Source of the DNA: Takashimella koratensis | Lineage: Eukaryota > Basidiomycota > Tremellomycetes > Trichosporonales > Tetragoniomycetaceae | Assembly: GCA_003116875.1 (NCBI GenBank) | Contig: BCKT01000004.1 | Span: forward strand, 1,608,891 to 1,672,890 | DNA: 64,000 nucleotides | Reading direction: 5' to 3' | In this document: positions 1 to 9,857 of the stretch, in pieces | How positions within the stretch are numbered: the stretch's first letter is position 1 | Layout of the letters: the number at the start of each line of letters is the position of its first letter | Program-made: the position numbers and the translations under genes | Notes under the pieces: model-generated | Database searches by the model: none | Told to the model about the DNA's origin: nothing | The model's input: the letters and a program-made list of their open reading frames with translations, nothing else

Positions 1-447
1 ACGCATAGGGAGAGGGATTTGCTCACTGACCTTGACTTCGCTGTGCTCACCTCATCGAGGGAGGTGAGAAGGGAAGATGGCTGTGGCAGATGGTGGCGGC
101 TTGTGAGTGATGCACCCTGCCACCTTCCTTTGGCTGTCATCTTCCTCGCCTCTCCCTTTTGAGCCTGTCTCTGCTCACATCAGCACCCCGACTCTGCCTC
201 AGCTTCTCACCTTACACGACTCACCTCATCTCTTCCACTTCCACTTCCTCTTTCACCACATCTCTCACCTCTCACCTCTCGCACCCAACCTTCTACGCAC
301 CGCACCTCACCGCGCTCTCACACCTACTCTTCACCTCGTCTCCCACTCTACTACCCTTCATCGCCATCATCGCCACCACGCCACGACCAGCATCACCAAC
401 GTCCTCCTTCTAGCCATCCGCACCCTACTCCAATCGCTCACGTCACC
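1..447. other. 5' leader / intergenic, pyrimidine-rich
   Basis: No convincing gene is seen here. From about 130 onward the plus strand is a long C/T-rich stretch with many CACC and CTCACC words. It leads into the start codon at 448 and looks like the promoter and 5' leader of the next gene. Open frames inside it are low-complexity proline/serine/histidine translations and were discarded. Confidence 0.6.
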
Positions 448-690
448 ATGTCCTCCTCTCCCCCTTCAGACCACCTCCTCACCCCTCCCACCTGGGAGCC
501 TCGTTCCAGCTCCCGTATTCGCCGCCCCGTCAAGCCGTACGGTAACATGATCGACTCCGACCTCATCCCTGAGCTCATGGCTGAGGCTGTGAAAGCCGGG
601 TTCAAGATGACTGTGAGGAAGGTGAAGAAGAAGGAAGGGGAAGAGGAGAGAGGGGAGGGAGAGGAGGGGACTGGTGAGTTGACTGAGGAT

Positions 691-746
<56 letters not shown>

Positions 747-2617
747 ATACGAGGAGAGTGATGGTTCGTTTGAGATGGGTGGGGAGGACGAGAGCCAGGA
801 TGGAGACGAGCCTGGTGAAGATGACGAGAGCGACGACGAGGTGAGTCTTGCTTAGCTACCGACACTCCGCTCTTCAGCTAGCAACATCCTGACTCGTATC
901 AGAAACCCAAGAAGAAACGGGGCAAGAAGTCCGCCGCCTCTAAGAAGACCACACCCGAACTGAAGACAAAGGCGGAGCCCAAGTCGAAGTCCAAGACCAC
1001 GCCCAAACCCAAGACCAAACCCACCACAAACACCAAGGACAAGGCGAAGCCTGGCAAGTCGGCGCTCGGGTCCAAATTGGCGGCGATGGTGGTCATACCC
1101 AAAGTAAGTGACACGAGGGCTCAGGATCATAACGACGAGCTCTCCGCTCACTCAGGGTGGTGAACACGTGCTGACCTAAGTCTCAGACTCCCGCCAAGAA
1201 TCCTCTGGTGTGTTCAACAGCTGACGTCGCTGGATTCTTGAAGCTGACGAGAACATTTACAGCTTGCTCGAAAGCTCGCGAAGGAGGAAGAGCACGAGTC
1301 GGAAGAGGAAGACGACGACGTACATGACTCAGAGTACGAAGACAACGAAGACAATAGGTACAAGGACGACCAAGGCAAGGAAGAAGACGACGAAGAGGTG
1401 AGTGCTTGGATGAGTGGTGAGAGCTGATGTTGAAGGAGTCCAAGACCGTGAACGATGCCGAGTCTGAGGAAGAAGATGACAAAGCGGTGAAAGTTAGGGC
1501 AACTGAAACTTCCCTCGACGATGCACTTAATCACGTGTACTCTCAACTGACAAAGCCATCTGCAGAAGCTCCTGCCTCCGATCAACATCCAGCCTGCCAA
1601 GAAGACCTACGGCAAGAACCCTGTCGGATCCAAGTCCGGCGCGATCAAAGGCAAATTCGTCCCTCTCAAGCCGAAGGTGGCAGGCGAATCGACTGATGCG
1701 AAATCGACGATCAAGGGTATCACGAAAGCCGCCACGAAAGTTCCGCCGAAGAAGCCAGTCACGAAGGTCGAGAAGAAAGTCGATGAGGAAGAAGAAGACG
1801 AGACGGTAGCAGTCGACGAAGATGCCAGCGACGATGAAGGCGAGACCAAGGCCAAGCAGGGCGACAAGAAGATCGCGACCAAGGCAAAGACGAAGGAAGA
1901 AGCAATCACGACTACCAAATCGGCCGGTAAGAAAGCTTCGACACAGGTCTCAACCGTACTCACGTCGGTCGATGTCGACTTCGACGTCGATGATGACACC
2001 GAGGAGCCAGTTGAAGAAGATGAGGAGACTGTTGAAGATGAAGAGGAAGCAGCCGCTGCCAACGCTCTTAGGGTATGATATACAGCTGGTAGGACTTGAT
2101 CCAAAGCTGACATTCTCAGACCCCACCTTCGGCCCCTACCACACCTCAAAAACGCAAAACCCCTCCCACCCCTTCTCCTACCGACTCCTCTCCGTCTCCC
2201 AAGAAACTCGCTCCGGCGGAGAAGATCACCCCCTCCATGCGTATCGCCATTATCGACGCCTTTACTACTCCCAACTACATTGCCTCGCTCAAGTTCGGGG
2301 ACCTGGCTAATTCCATAGGTGGGGGGCTGAACGGGGCTAAACTTGCTCGACACTGGCGCGAAGTCCTCAGCACGGATATCAAGGAGCTCGTCAAGGGTAA
2401 AGGAGCAGGTGGAGGTGGGTCGGGGAAGAAGAGCGGATCAGGAGTCGGTGCCGTGACTGCGGAACAGAGGAGGAAGATCTGGGAAAGAGTAGTTGGTGGA
2501 TATGAGAATGCAGAGTGGGGGAAGGTTGAGAAGGAGACAGGAGTGACGACGACAAAGTTGAAGAGGCACCTGAGGGATGTGTTGCGTAAAGAGGTGGAAA
2601 AGTACCTCAAAGCCTAA
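448..2617 (+). CDS. Acidic/lysine-rich nuclear protein with C-terminal Myb/SANT-like helices
   Basis: I read seven exons: 448-840, 903-1103, 1187-1207, 1263-1397, 1436-1486, 1566-2072 and 2120-2617 (601 aa, all junctions phase 0 with canonical GT-AG). The N-terminus has a short basic RRP(V)KPYG-like segment. A run of about 20 consecutive glutamates follows around residues 75-100, then alternating lysine-rich (KPKKKRGKK) and acidic blocks up to residue about 435. The last 120 residues are compact and non-repetitive. They contain two helical units with spaced tryptophans (LARHWREVL, then RRKIWERVVGGYENAEWGKV), which resemble SANT/Myb-like modules. The charge pattern suggests a chromatin or nucleolar protein. 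The function is unknown to me, and the Myb-like reading is by eye only. The very short third exon (7 codons) is the least certain part of the model. Confidence 0.75.
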
Positions 2618-3478
2618 GGAGGAGGTGAGGGTACGAAAAGCAAAGGCAAGTGGGGGTGTCCAAAAGATCATCGAAGTATTGGGTCATCCAGTGAGCGAAG
2701 GGGTATCAAGGGACAAGGCACAACGAGTCGATAACACCATGGCGAGATCGGGAAGGCAAGTTGAAAGACTTTATCAACAATACGGCGAGGCGAAGCGCGC
2801 AAAATCAAGGTATATGATTGAGGAGACGAGAAATAATATCGAGCAACGATGAGATAACCGCAATAAGAACGAGACGAGTCGACGGCGTCAACGAGGGTTT
2901 ACGTTACAGGCTAGGTAGGGCTCTTTATCATTATCTAGTCTGAGTCTTTCTACTCTGTCTACTTTCTGTCATTCTACTTTATCAGTTTTCCCTATCCTAT
3001 TCATGTCCTCGCTATCTATCCCTGTCGAATGCGTTACTCCCTGTCCAAACCATGTCCAAACCGTGTCCATGCCCATCAACCCAGTCCCTAAATCACAATC
3101 GTGCACATATACCGAACCGAATGTATCATTGTGAATATCCATACCTCCTCCACCTGAGATGACGGCTTTGATACGTTGAGCGCTTGAAATCGGTTCCGAA
3201 AGTCCTAGGTCAAAAGGTCCCAAATGCATACCCCGGGCTCAATCTAACCAAGGACCCAATCTATCCTTTAAACTGATCTTGACAACCGATACGTCCGTCT
3301 GTCTGCCCGTCTGTCTGTCTGTCTGTCTACCCGTTCCCTCTTTTCTCCTCATCTTACCGCCTCGCCATCTTTCTCGATCTCCACCACCTCCCGCTACAAT
3401 CTGCCTAACCGTACTACTCGCATTGAATAGCACTGAATACGTAGGCGTGCTTTTATCTGTTTAACCCAAACCAATGTT
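2618..3478. other. Intergenic region between convergent genes, with GTCT microsatellite
   Basis: This is the 3' flank of two convergent genes. No gene is supported. A (GTCT)n-type microsatellite lies near 3297-3330. The open frames here read as low-complexity translations of C/T-rich sequence. Confidence 0.5.
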
Positions 3479-5732
3479 TTAGGGGTTCGCGACCACGCTC
3501 CACTCGTGCTCGAATTCGCCCCACTGGATCGCCGACATACGATCCAAGATACCCTTGGCGATATCGCCCATACCTTGACCTGGCGGGCCGGCGGGGATCT
3601 CGATATCGCGACCCATGTACCCGATCCTACCAAACGTCAGCAAAGCTCTCTCTCTCTCTCCCTCCGTCTCCCTTGAATCCGTCTTTATGTCTGTCCATCT
3701 TCGCTCATCCCCACCAGAAATATCTACTCACTTGTCAACAGCTGAGACAACCGCGGCGGTACCGGTCCCAAACACTTCCACAAGGGTTCCGTTCTTCTCC
3801 GCCTCAACGAGATCAGCCATGATGAGCTTGCGTTCCGAGACCTTGAGCTTGTCAGGGAGACCTGGGATAGGGGATTTGCCAGACGCGTGGTCACGCGCGA
3901 GTTGGAGGGCGCTACGATAGGTTAGCAATGAGTAAATAGTATAAGCAAGAAATCCAGCACAGCAGCGTGGAGTAGATAGAGACGTACGAGTCACGGGTGA
4001 CACCGGGGAGAATGACGTCGTCAAGAGGGGGCGTAATAAGCTCGACAGCTGATCAAGTTAGCGAATGCCTTCCGACCTCCAAACCCTTCTTGCCAAACTC
4101 CAAACTCACTACCGTCGGCCTGCTTGAGCGCAACGAACAAGTTCATCGTTCCGACCTGTGACAATGTCAGCTTCTCGCTTTTTACTTCATTCACATGGAT
4201 TGACTCACCTCAGTCAGGGCATGCTCGTCGCCGAGGAGCCAGAGGTTCTGGCTGTAGCCCTGCTTAGCGGCGGCAGCCTGGGGGACGATACCCGGGGCGT
4301 AGCTGGGTACGTCAGCGGTGATGTGCGAGATGAAGAGGCAAAGGAGGCATGATGGAGGACGGAAGGGCGCAATGGACAGGGCGTAGAGAGCGGGATCGGG
4401 TGACTCACTTCGCCCCAAGCTTGTACCCGCCAGTACCCTTGGGAGCAGCACGGACGAACTCGGTGGTCGCGTACAATGAGACAGGCTTGAAACCGGCTAT
4501 GTATAGGTGTCAGTAGCGCTCGACATGTCACAAGAAGATAAGACGGTAGGCGTCACACTCACTAGCGTAGTAGGGGCCGACGGGGCAGCAGATGACGAAG
4601 AGCAATGCGTCGCTAGAAGGTCCAACGCCGAGCGCGTTCTGGGTACCGATGAGCGTAGGGCCTGTGGGGGGTTAACAGGTGTTCGCTCTCTGTTGAAAAG
4701 AAGATGGTAACTCGGACGCGGGACGCACGGATGTAGAGCGAGTGACCCTTCTCTTTGGGGATCCAGTCAGAGTCAAGGACAACGAGCTTTTTGATGAGCT
4801 CAGTCAGTGCCGGACCGTCAAAGTTGGGCAATGCGATACGGGTTGCGCTCTGCGGGTATGGATCGAGTCAGCCTTGATGTTCATGCTTCTGGAGCTCTTC
4901 ACGCGGTGTGAGAAGAAGCCAAAGTGAGAAGTTGAGGTAAGGGGGAGGCAAGGAGGGAAGAACTCACCCTGTTCATTCGCGCCATGTTCATGTCGGGACG
5001 GAAAAGACGAACAGCCCCGTCCTCCGAAAGGTACGCTTTCATACCTTCGAACAATGTGAACGCGTAGTGGAAGACGGTACTAGATGGGTCGAGCTCAAAC
5101 TTGCCGTCTACTTTGGTCAGCCCAAAGCATTCCAGTGCCTCTCCAACATCATGAGCGAGCTAGGCAAGAGTGAAGAAACGCTAGACCGCGAACCCACTCA
5201 CAAGGCTTGATCTCGGGCGTGCCCCAACCGCTCGCACTGCTCCAGGGGATAGTAAGCATATGGTCGGTGAAAGTACGACCGAAGATGAGCTTGGACGCCG
5301 CGGGCTTGATCTTGGGCGACGAGGTCTCGGTCACTTTAAGGAGCGATGGCTGAGGGCGGTTGGTTAGTGGTGTTCTGGTGTTAGACAGTCTTTCGGACTC
5401 GGCCGACGAGCGTAGCGTTTGATCCGAGAGGGAAGCAACCAGAAGGGAGACTCGTGGAAGAGGAGGAATCAAAGCAATCCGCGCAGCTGCTAGCACAAAC
5501 TTCGATGACGCTCGTAGCGGACACTCACGTCGATATCGGGCAATTGGATAAGTTCACCAGTCATGACGTCTCGCATAGGGTGTGACGCATGGTTGTGTTT
5601 ACCGCGATACCACCTGAGGGCGGAGCCCGATGCGGCCGCAGCTGGGGCTGGGGAAGCGAGGGAACGGGCGGCGATAGGTGCCGCGCGGTGAGATGCCAAT
5701 CGGGCAAGAGGGCGGGAGAGGCGAAGCGACAT
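3479..5732 (-). CDS. BAT1: Branched-chain amino acid aminotransferase, mitochondrial
   Basis: PLP enzyme that transfers the amino group between Leu/Ile/Val and 2-oxoglutarate (last step of synthesis, first of breakdown). Eleven exons on the minus strand: 5529-5732, 5202-5349, 4968-5110, 4729-4849, 4563-4661, 4409-4496, 4209-4302, 4113-4155, 3988-4048, 3732-3911 and 3479-3626 (442 aa, phases consistent). Family hallmarks are visible: [18 protein letters not shown] near the start of the fold, FEGMKAY with [12 protein letters not shown], the PLP-lysine context GGYKLGANYAP (lysine about residue 264), then [17 protein letters not shown], and [19 protein letters not shown] near the end. The first 35 residues are rich in Arg/Ala/Ser without acids, typical of a mitochondrial presequence. 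An in-frame GTG lies four codons upstream; I chose the ATG at 5732. Intron density is very high for this enzyme. Confidence 0.96.
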
Positions 5733-6787
5733 GGGTAAAGACACAGCGCGGGGGTGGTGGACAAGTGAGATAGATGGGTTGGATAAGAAAGGAGTTGAGG
5801 GTGAAAGATGTTGGCTGGTATTTAACCCGTCGGGCCGTTTCCGTTTTTCGACCCAGGCCAGGCCATCTGTTTTTTTTTTTTTGGTCGCCCGAGTCGATGT
5901 TTGCTATTCTCCGGCCCGCACATTTCAACCACCATACAACCAGAGTACTTTACTAGACGTCGTGATCAAGCACCGCTGTCCCGCTGTCTAAGGCGGGGGA
6001 GTGTATCGAGTCGACAATCGCTTGGAATATCTGGACTTTGCTCGCTATCTGCGTTATGCTTGTTCATATCGTCCATTGTGACTGGTCTCGACTCGATGGG
6101 CAGCATCGACCAAGTTGCAAGCAAAAATTTGGACCGTGCGTGAGCTCTGCAACATACGAAGCAAAGCGTACGTGCACGCAGAACGCGCAGAAACCTGCAC
6201 TGTCCAGACTCGTGATTTCGAAATGTGGTGCTACATCTTGCTCTTCCCGCCCCGCCAAGTTTTGAAGCTATTGAAACGCAAGTCCAGTCCACTGTTCATT
6301 CTCTTTGCTCTATATACCCCGATATCGAAAATCTTTCTGACATCGAGACCGAGCGAAAGCGGGACGCCCAGCCGCAAGGCATTTTGAACCCGAGGCTGCT
6401 CTCAATATCATACTGGCGTGCAGGTCATACCAGCACTGTCATCATACTTCCGGCTTCAAGACAATGGTGCTTCTTTTGTCTTCGTCTGTTGGAAGTATCC
6501 CACACTGGAGTCATTTCTGCAGCTGAAGAGCTCGGAACCGCTTTGGGCGGTGGAAAGGAAAGCAATGTGGGCGTGGTAGAGCCAACTACGCCAATTTGTG
6601 ACCGTGAACTCCTTTCAGCTCGTTTTAAAAGAAAAACTACAACCTTTTTTGCTGAGTCTTTTGACCCCGAGCTCACCATACAATCGCTCTGTATGGTCAT
6701 ACGACACTGTAGTCATAATTCAGCTGCCCCCTCCCCGGCCCACCCCCCTCATCCCACTTCAAACCCTCATTTTTACAAGGAAGTACC
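5733..6787. other. Intergenic region, no supported gene
   Basis: This is the promoter region of the aminotransferase (reading left), followed by about 800 bp without a recognisable gene. A 12-T run sits near 5870. A plus-strand open frame from 6225 to 6881 (218 codons) exists, but it has no ATG context, splice continuation or recognisable motif. It also overlaps the better candidate starting at 6788, so I do not call it. Confidence 0.5.
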
Positions 6788-7367
6788 ATGTCATCCTCGC
6801 AATCAGCTATCTGGGTCAAGGACGTTACCGAACTGGATATCTTGCCCAAGAACAAGGTTGCCGCACTTGCATCTGCGGTGAAAGTCATGTCCCAAGATAG
6901 CGCTAGCTGGGATACACAGCAGTTAGAGTCACTGAGAGCCGATTACGCCGATCTGCAGAATGAACAAAGCGAAACATTTGTCAAACTAGATAACGACGGT
7001 GGGACTTACGTCCGAGTCCATGTTATGCTTGGGGAGATTCTAGCACTGCCAACCGAGAGTTATTACACCCTCTTGGCGACCGAATTCCTCGAGTTGTCTT
7101 GGTGTTGGCATGTGGACCCGTCAGGGTTATCAGAAATTGTTACAGAACAGGCGTGAGTGTCTGCAAACAGTAACAATGCCAAGGTCTAAACAAGGATGCA
7201 GAAAACGGGCAACCGAAGAAGTCCTGCGCCTCAATCGGGAGATTGGGAACATTGACTGGTCTGAGCAAATTGAGCCGTCGAGTTCAAGTAACGGTTTGGT
7301 ATCCAAAGTTGTCAGCGGGAAGGTGGCTTGGAAATTTGGTAAAGATTCTTGGCTTTCCTGTCTCTGA
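6788..7367 (+). CDS. Uncharacterised protein, possible truncated member of the window's divergent family
   Basis: Two exons can be read: 6788-7152 and 7202-7367, joined over a 49-bp GTGAGT...GCAG intron in phase 2 (176 aa). The product is acidic, helical-looking and tryptophan-containing, with no motif I know. By eye the stretch around residues 105-140 (pattern DPxxxxEI...A..A......NRE) resembles the block DPFWTDVASAADKDPI of the 42-43 kb gene. Residues near the end (GKVAWKFG) sit where other family members approach their first conserved intron. It stops where the others continue into two or three more exons. A GTAAAG donor at the TTTG codon near 7339 could extend it to about 7620. It may be a 5' remnant of a gene broken by the adjacent repeat. 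Confidence is low. Confidence 0.35.
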
Positions 7368-7768
7368 CACCGACCTGCTTGGCCGTGAACCAACCTTACG
7401 GTAGACGCCACCAAAGGACGGAGACTCACTACATCGGTCAAGAGAGAGGATTACATGAAGCGAGGCCGTAGACATATACTGTTTATACGGTCCAGCAGCA
7501 GACTTGGTACTCCTCGTCGAATGTCATATTCTACAGCCAGCATTACTTGCATCAAAGTTACAGTTACGATCTACCAAAGGGACCCACCAGCCATACGCCC
7601 ATCACATTTCCCTAACTGAGACTACGCTGAATCTCGATTTCGGGGTCTGAAGCTCTTTTATCACCTTCCTCATGCCAGCTCCGCTGCCGTCCCTTTCCAC
7701 ATAGGTCGCGAATGGTATCCTAGGATAAGAAACTACCCCAGGTCAGATGAGACAGTCTGCCCAATTGT

Positions 7769-8050
7769 GACTGTTAACTTTCGACGGGTTGGGGATCCAT
7801 CTCTCGACGCTACCGACTAGCTACTTATATCCCCTGGCTCGGCCTCGACGGCTTGCGCGTCGTTCATGTTTCCCCGTCTGTCCTCGCCACAGGACAGCCC
7901 GTCTCTACAATTGCGCAATGCTAGCAGGTGTCTCTGTTGTTCCTCTAGCGGTCTTGGCTTGCCCCACCCCGCTCAGACCGTTCTCAGCTTCCCAGGTACT
8001 TTGGGACCGCACGGATCGCCTCCGCAGTCCTCAGCCGTCATACCTAACAG
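7769..8050 (+). repeat. Dispersed repeat, copy 1
   Basis: About 280 bp here align by eye with 38808-39099 in the same orientation. Shared landmarks in the same order are CGACGCTAC, a TATA-like AT-rich element (TTATATCC here, TATTTAAATG there), TTGCGYGTYGTTCATG, TTGGCYTGCSCCACCCCGCTC, CCCAGGTACTT and CATACCTAACAG. The last two landmarks would make a small intron donor and branch/acceptor. One reading frame stays hydrophobic in both copies (VVPLAVLAC... versus VVLLFSVALAC...), like a signal peptide followed by TPL..ASQ. It could be a transposon fragment or the promoter and first exon of a duplicated small secreted-protein gene. Confidence 0.6.
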
Positions 8051-8530
8051 TAACCCTGAGAGGGGTCAGACCAACTACAATTTCGGCACTGGGAGATTGA
8101 CTTTGGAGAAGTTGGCGTGAGTTTGTGAGCGCCCCTGATAGAGTCAAACCTCTTCTGTTACAGAAGCCTAATGATCTGCCGTACATGATGGCACTCACTA
8201 ACCTGTGACACAGGGATGTCGCCGACGGAGTCATCAAAAGCAATGTCGCAGCTCTGAGAGGCTTGGAGCAATTTTGGTTTCACACGCACTGATGCAGATA
8301 GCGAGGATATGGGGTCTATCTTTGATTATCTCCGAAGAACCTTGCAGAACCTCGATATGGCGCAGCTCGTCGAAGGTGGAGAACACGCTCGGTCGCCTCA
8401 AGATGTACCAATGCAGGACGCTGAAGAGGCTACATCTTTTGTGGATGGGCCGACGACGTCGCAGGCAAGGGAAGGGTCCCGTTCTGCCACCGACACCCCG
8501 AGTGTGCCTGATCGCGTTACCCTCAGTTGA
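7866..8530 (+). pseudogene. Decayed gene fragment, probable 3' half of a divergent-family member
   Basis: A frame starting at ATG 7866 runs through the dispersed repeat into TNYNFGTGRLTLEKLA. A GTGAGT donor at 8117 and a CAG acceptor ending at 8213 join it in phase 2 to a helical segment (DVADGVIKSNVAALRGLEQF). The same intron position and phase occur in the 8.9, 35, 36.5, 40 and 42 kb genes, and the flanking residues resemble the 8.9-kb gene (NLGTGW...LSLENVK before the intron). After the TTTTGG at about 8272-8277 the coding frame shifts by one base and continues as GFTRTDADSEDMGSIFDYLRR to a stop at 8530. No splice choice I tried restores the frame. I read it as a broken copy. Whether the repeat-derived N-terminus was ever translated is unclear. 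Confidence 0.35.
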
Positions 8531-8877
8531 TCGCCAGGCATTTCACGCTGGTACTCAACTTTGCTTTCATGAGAGCTATTCGAGTATAAACGGAAATGGT
8601 GGGACACAGTTATGTCCATATCAAGTTAAAGAGAACTGGAGTACGAAGACCATCATGCATAATTTGCTCTAAGAGGTCTTCGAAAAGGTTGCCGCGTTTT
8701 GCCGCGCCTCATGCGTTATATCCAACGTATAGCCCTCTTCATGAAAAGAGCTTTCTTCGTCCTCCGTCCTCCGAATCGAATTCTGACGTGATCGGCATCA
8801 GCGGCAACCCACTTCACTTTCTTATCTAGCCCGCTCTCACCGTTTGCCACCGCACCATTTCTTACCTTCCACCTTCT

Positions 8878-8916
8878 ACCAATCACTTCAACCAATCACT
8901 TCGACCAATCACTTCA
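8878..8916 (+). repeat. Triple 13-bp CCAAT-containing tandem repeat upstream of start codon
   Basis: Three consecutive copies of ACCAATCACTTCA/G end 15 bp before the ATG at 8932. Each copy contains a CCAAT pentamer, the core recognised by the HAP/NF-Y complex. Being so close to the start codon it may lie in the 5' leader instead, so a regulatory role is only a suggestion. Confidence 0.6.
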
Positions 8917-8931
8917 ACCGACTACTTGACA

Positions 8932-9857
8932 ATGAACGGCCACACTCCCACCTCGTCTTTCACCGACTCCGACAACCAGAGAGCCGAGGCGCTCACCTTT
9001 TCCGAGGAGGTGCGCAACAATCTCTACGACTCTGGCGTGGATGTCTTGTGTGCCTCCTACATCCTCGACACCGAAACGGCTGTACACGAGTTTCTCTTGG
9101 ACAGTCTCCGTGCTGCACGTCTCAATCAAGAGACCCAGTGGGCGAATAACAAGGTCTCATTCACCATCGCCATGGACCCAGTCTGCCACATGCCGCCATC
9201 CGAGGACTGGAATGAGATCCTTGGAAGGTCCAAGAATGCAGGCAGCGACGCGCTGTAGTGTTCGACGAGCAGAGGGGGATCGACATCGCCACAAGCCTCT
9301 TCAATCTCGGTACCGGCTGGAGGTTCGAGTTTGCCAACAGCACTACCCTTTCCCTCGAGAACGTCAAGTGAGTCTGTTTGCCACTTGCCACTTGCTGACA
9401 ATGTTTTCCCAGATCGTTCGGTGAGCGACTTTCGTCATGCCTCGGTCCACTCGATCGTCGTCGCACAGTTTACGAGCTGTACCGCAAGGGCCAAACCCGT
9501 CAGCTGGGAAGCAATTCCTCACTCTTGCTTGTCACCTTCGAATGCCACAAGGAAACCACAGCAGTGGCTGCGGTGAACACCGCTTGTCCCGATTGGAAAA
9601 CTGCTCAGCGCGAGTTCCACGAGCTCTTCAAAGACGGCCAGGTCCCGAGCATCGACAAGGCGATGTGAGTGCAAACAGCAAGGGCGTTGGAGAACAGTGT
9701 GCTCAACGTTGACGACCGTCTTAGGGCGAGCGTGCGGAAGATGTCGACGGCCGCGAGGGCGCTCGTTGAACCTCTCCGCACTGTGCGGACTTTCAAGTTG
9801 GCGACGACCAACGAGAAGGAAGGCGAGGCCAAGAGGTCTGAGTGCACTTGGGGCTGA
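8932..9857 (+). pseudogene. Divergent-family member with internal frameshift
   Basis: Coding continuity is good except for one break. From ATG 8932 the frame runs about 108 codons to TAG at 9256-9258. The adjacent frame (VVFDEQRGIDIATSLF) then takes over, a net shift of two bases around 9253-9258. No consensus intron bridges it, although a weak GTCTC or GTCTG donor (9154 or 9181) with the acceptor ending 9227 would also restore the frame. Later exons are clean: up to 9367, then 9413-9664, then 9725-9857, both introns phase 2. The final exon (ASVRKMSTAARALVEPLRTV) matches the pattern of the last exons at 36.5, 40 and 42 kb. An FSEEVRNNLYDSGVDVL block near the N-terminus parallels FSENCSTIAAIIFAV at 35.7 kb. 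A further exon 9919-10138 is conceivable (donor 9836). The function is unknown. It is either a pseudogene, or an intact gene with a non-consensus intron or sequencing error. Confidence 0.5.

Noticed and set aside
6225..6881. Plus-strand open frame of 218 codons
   Set aside because: No motif, splice logic or codon regularity, and it overlaps a better-supported start at 6788 in another frame.
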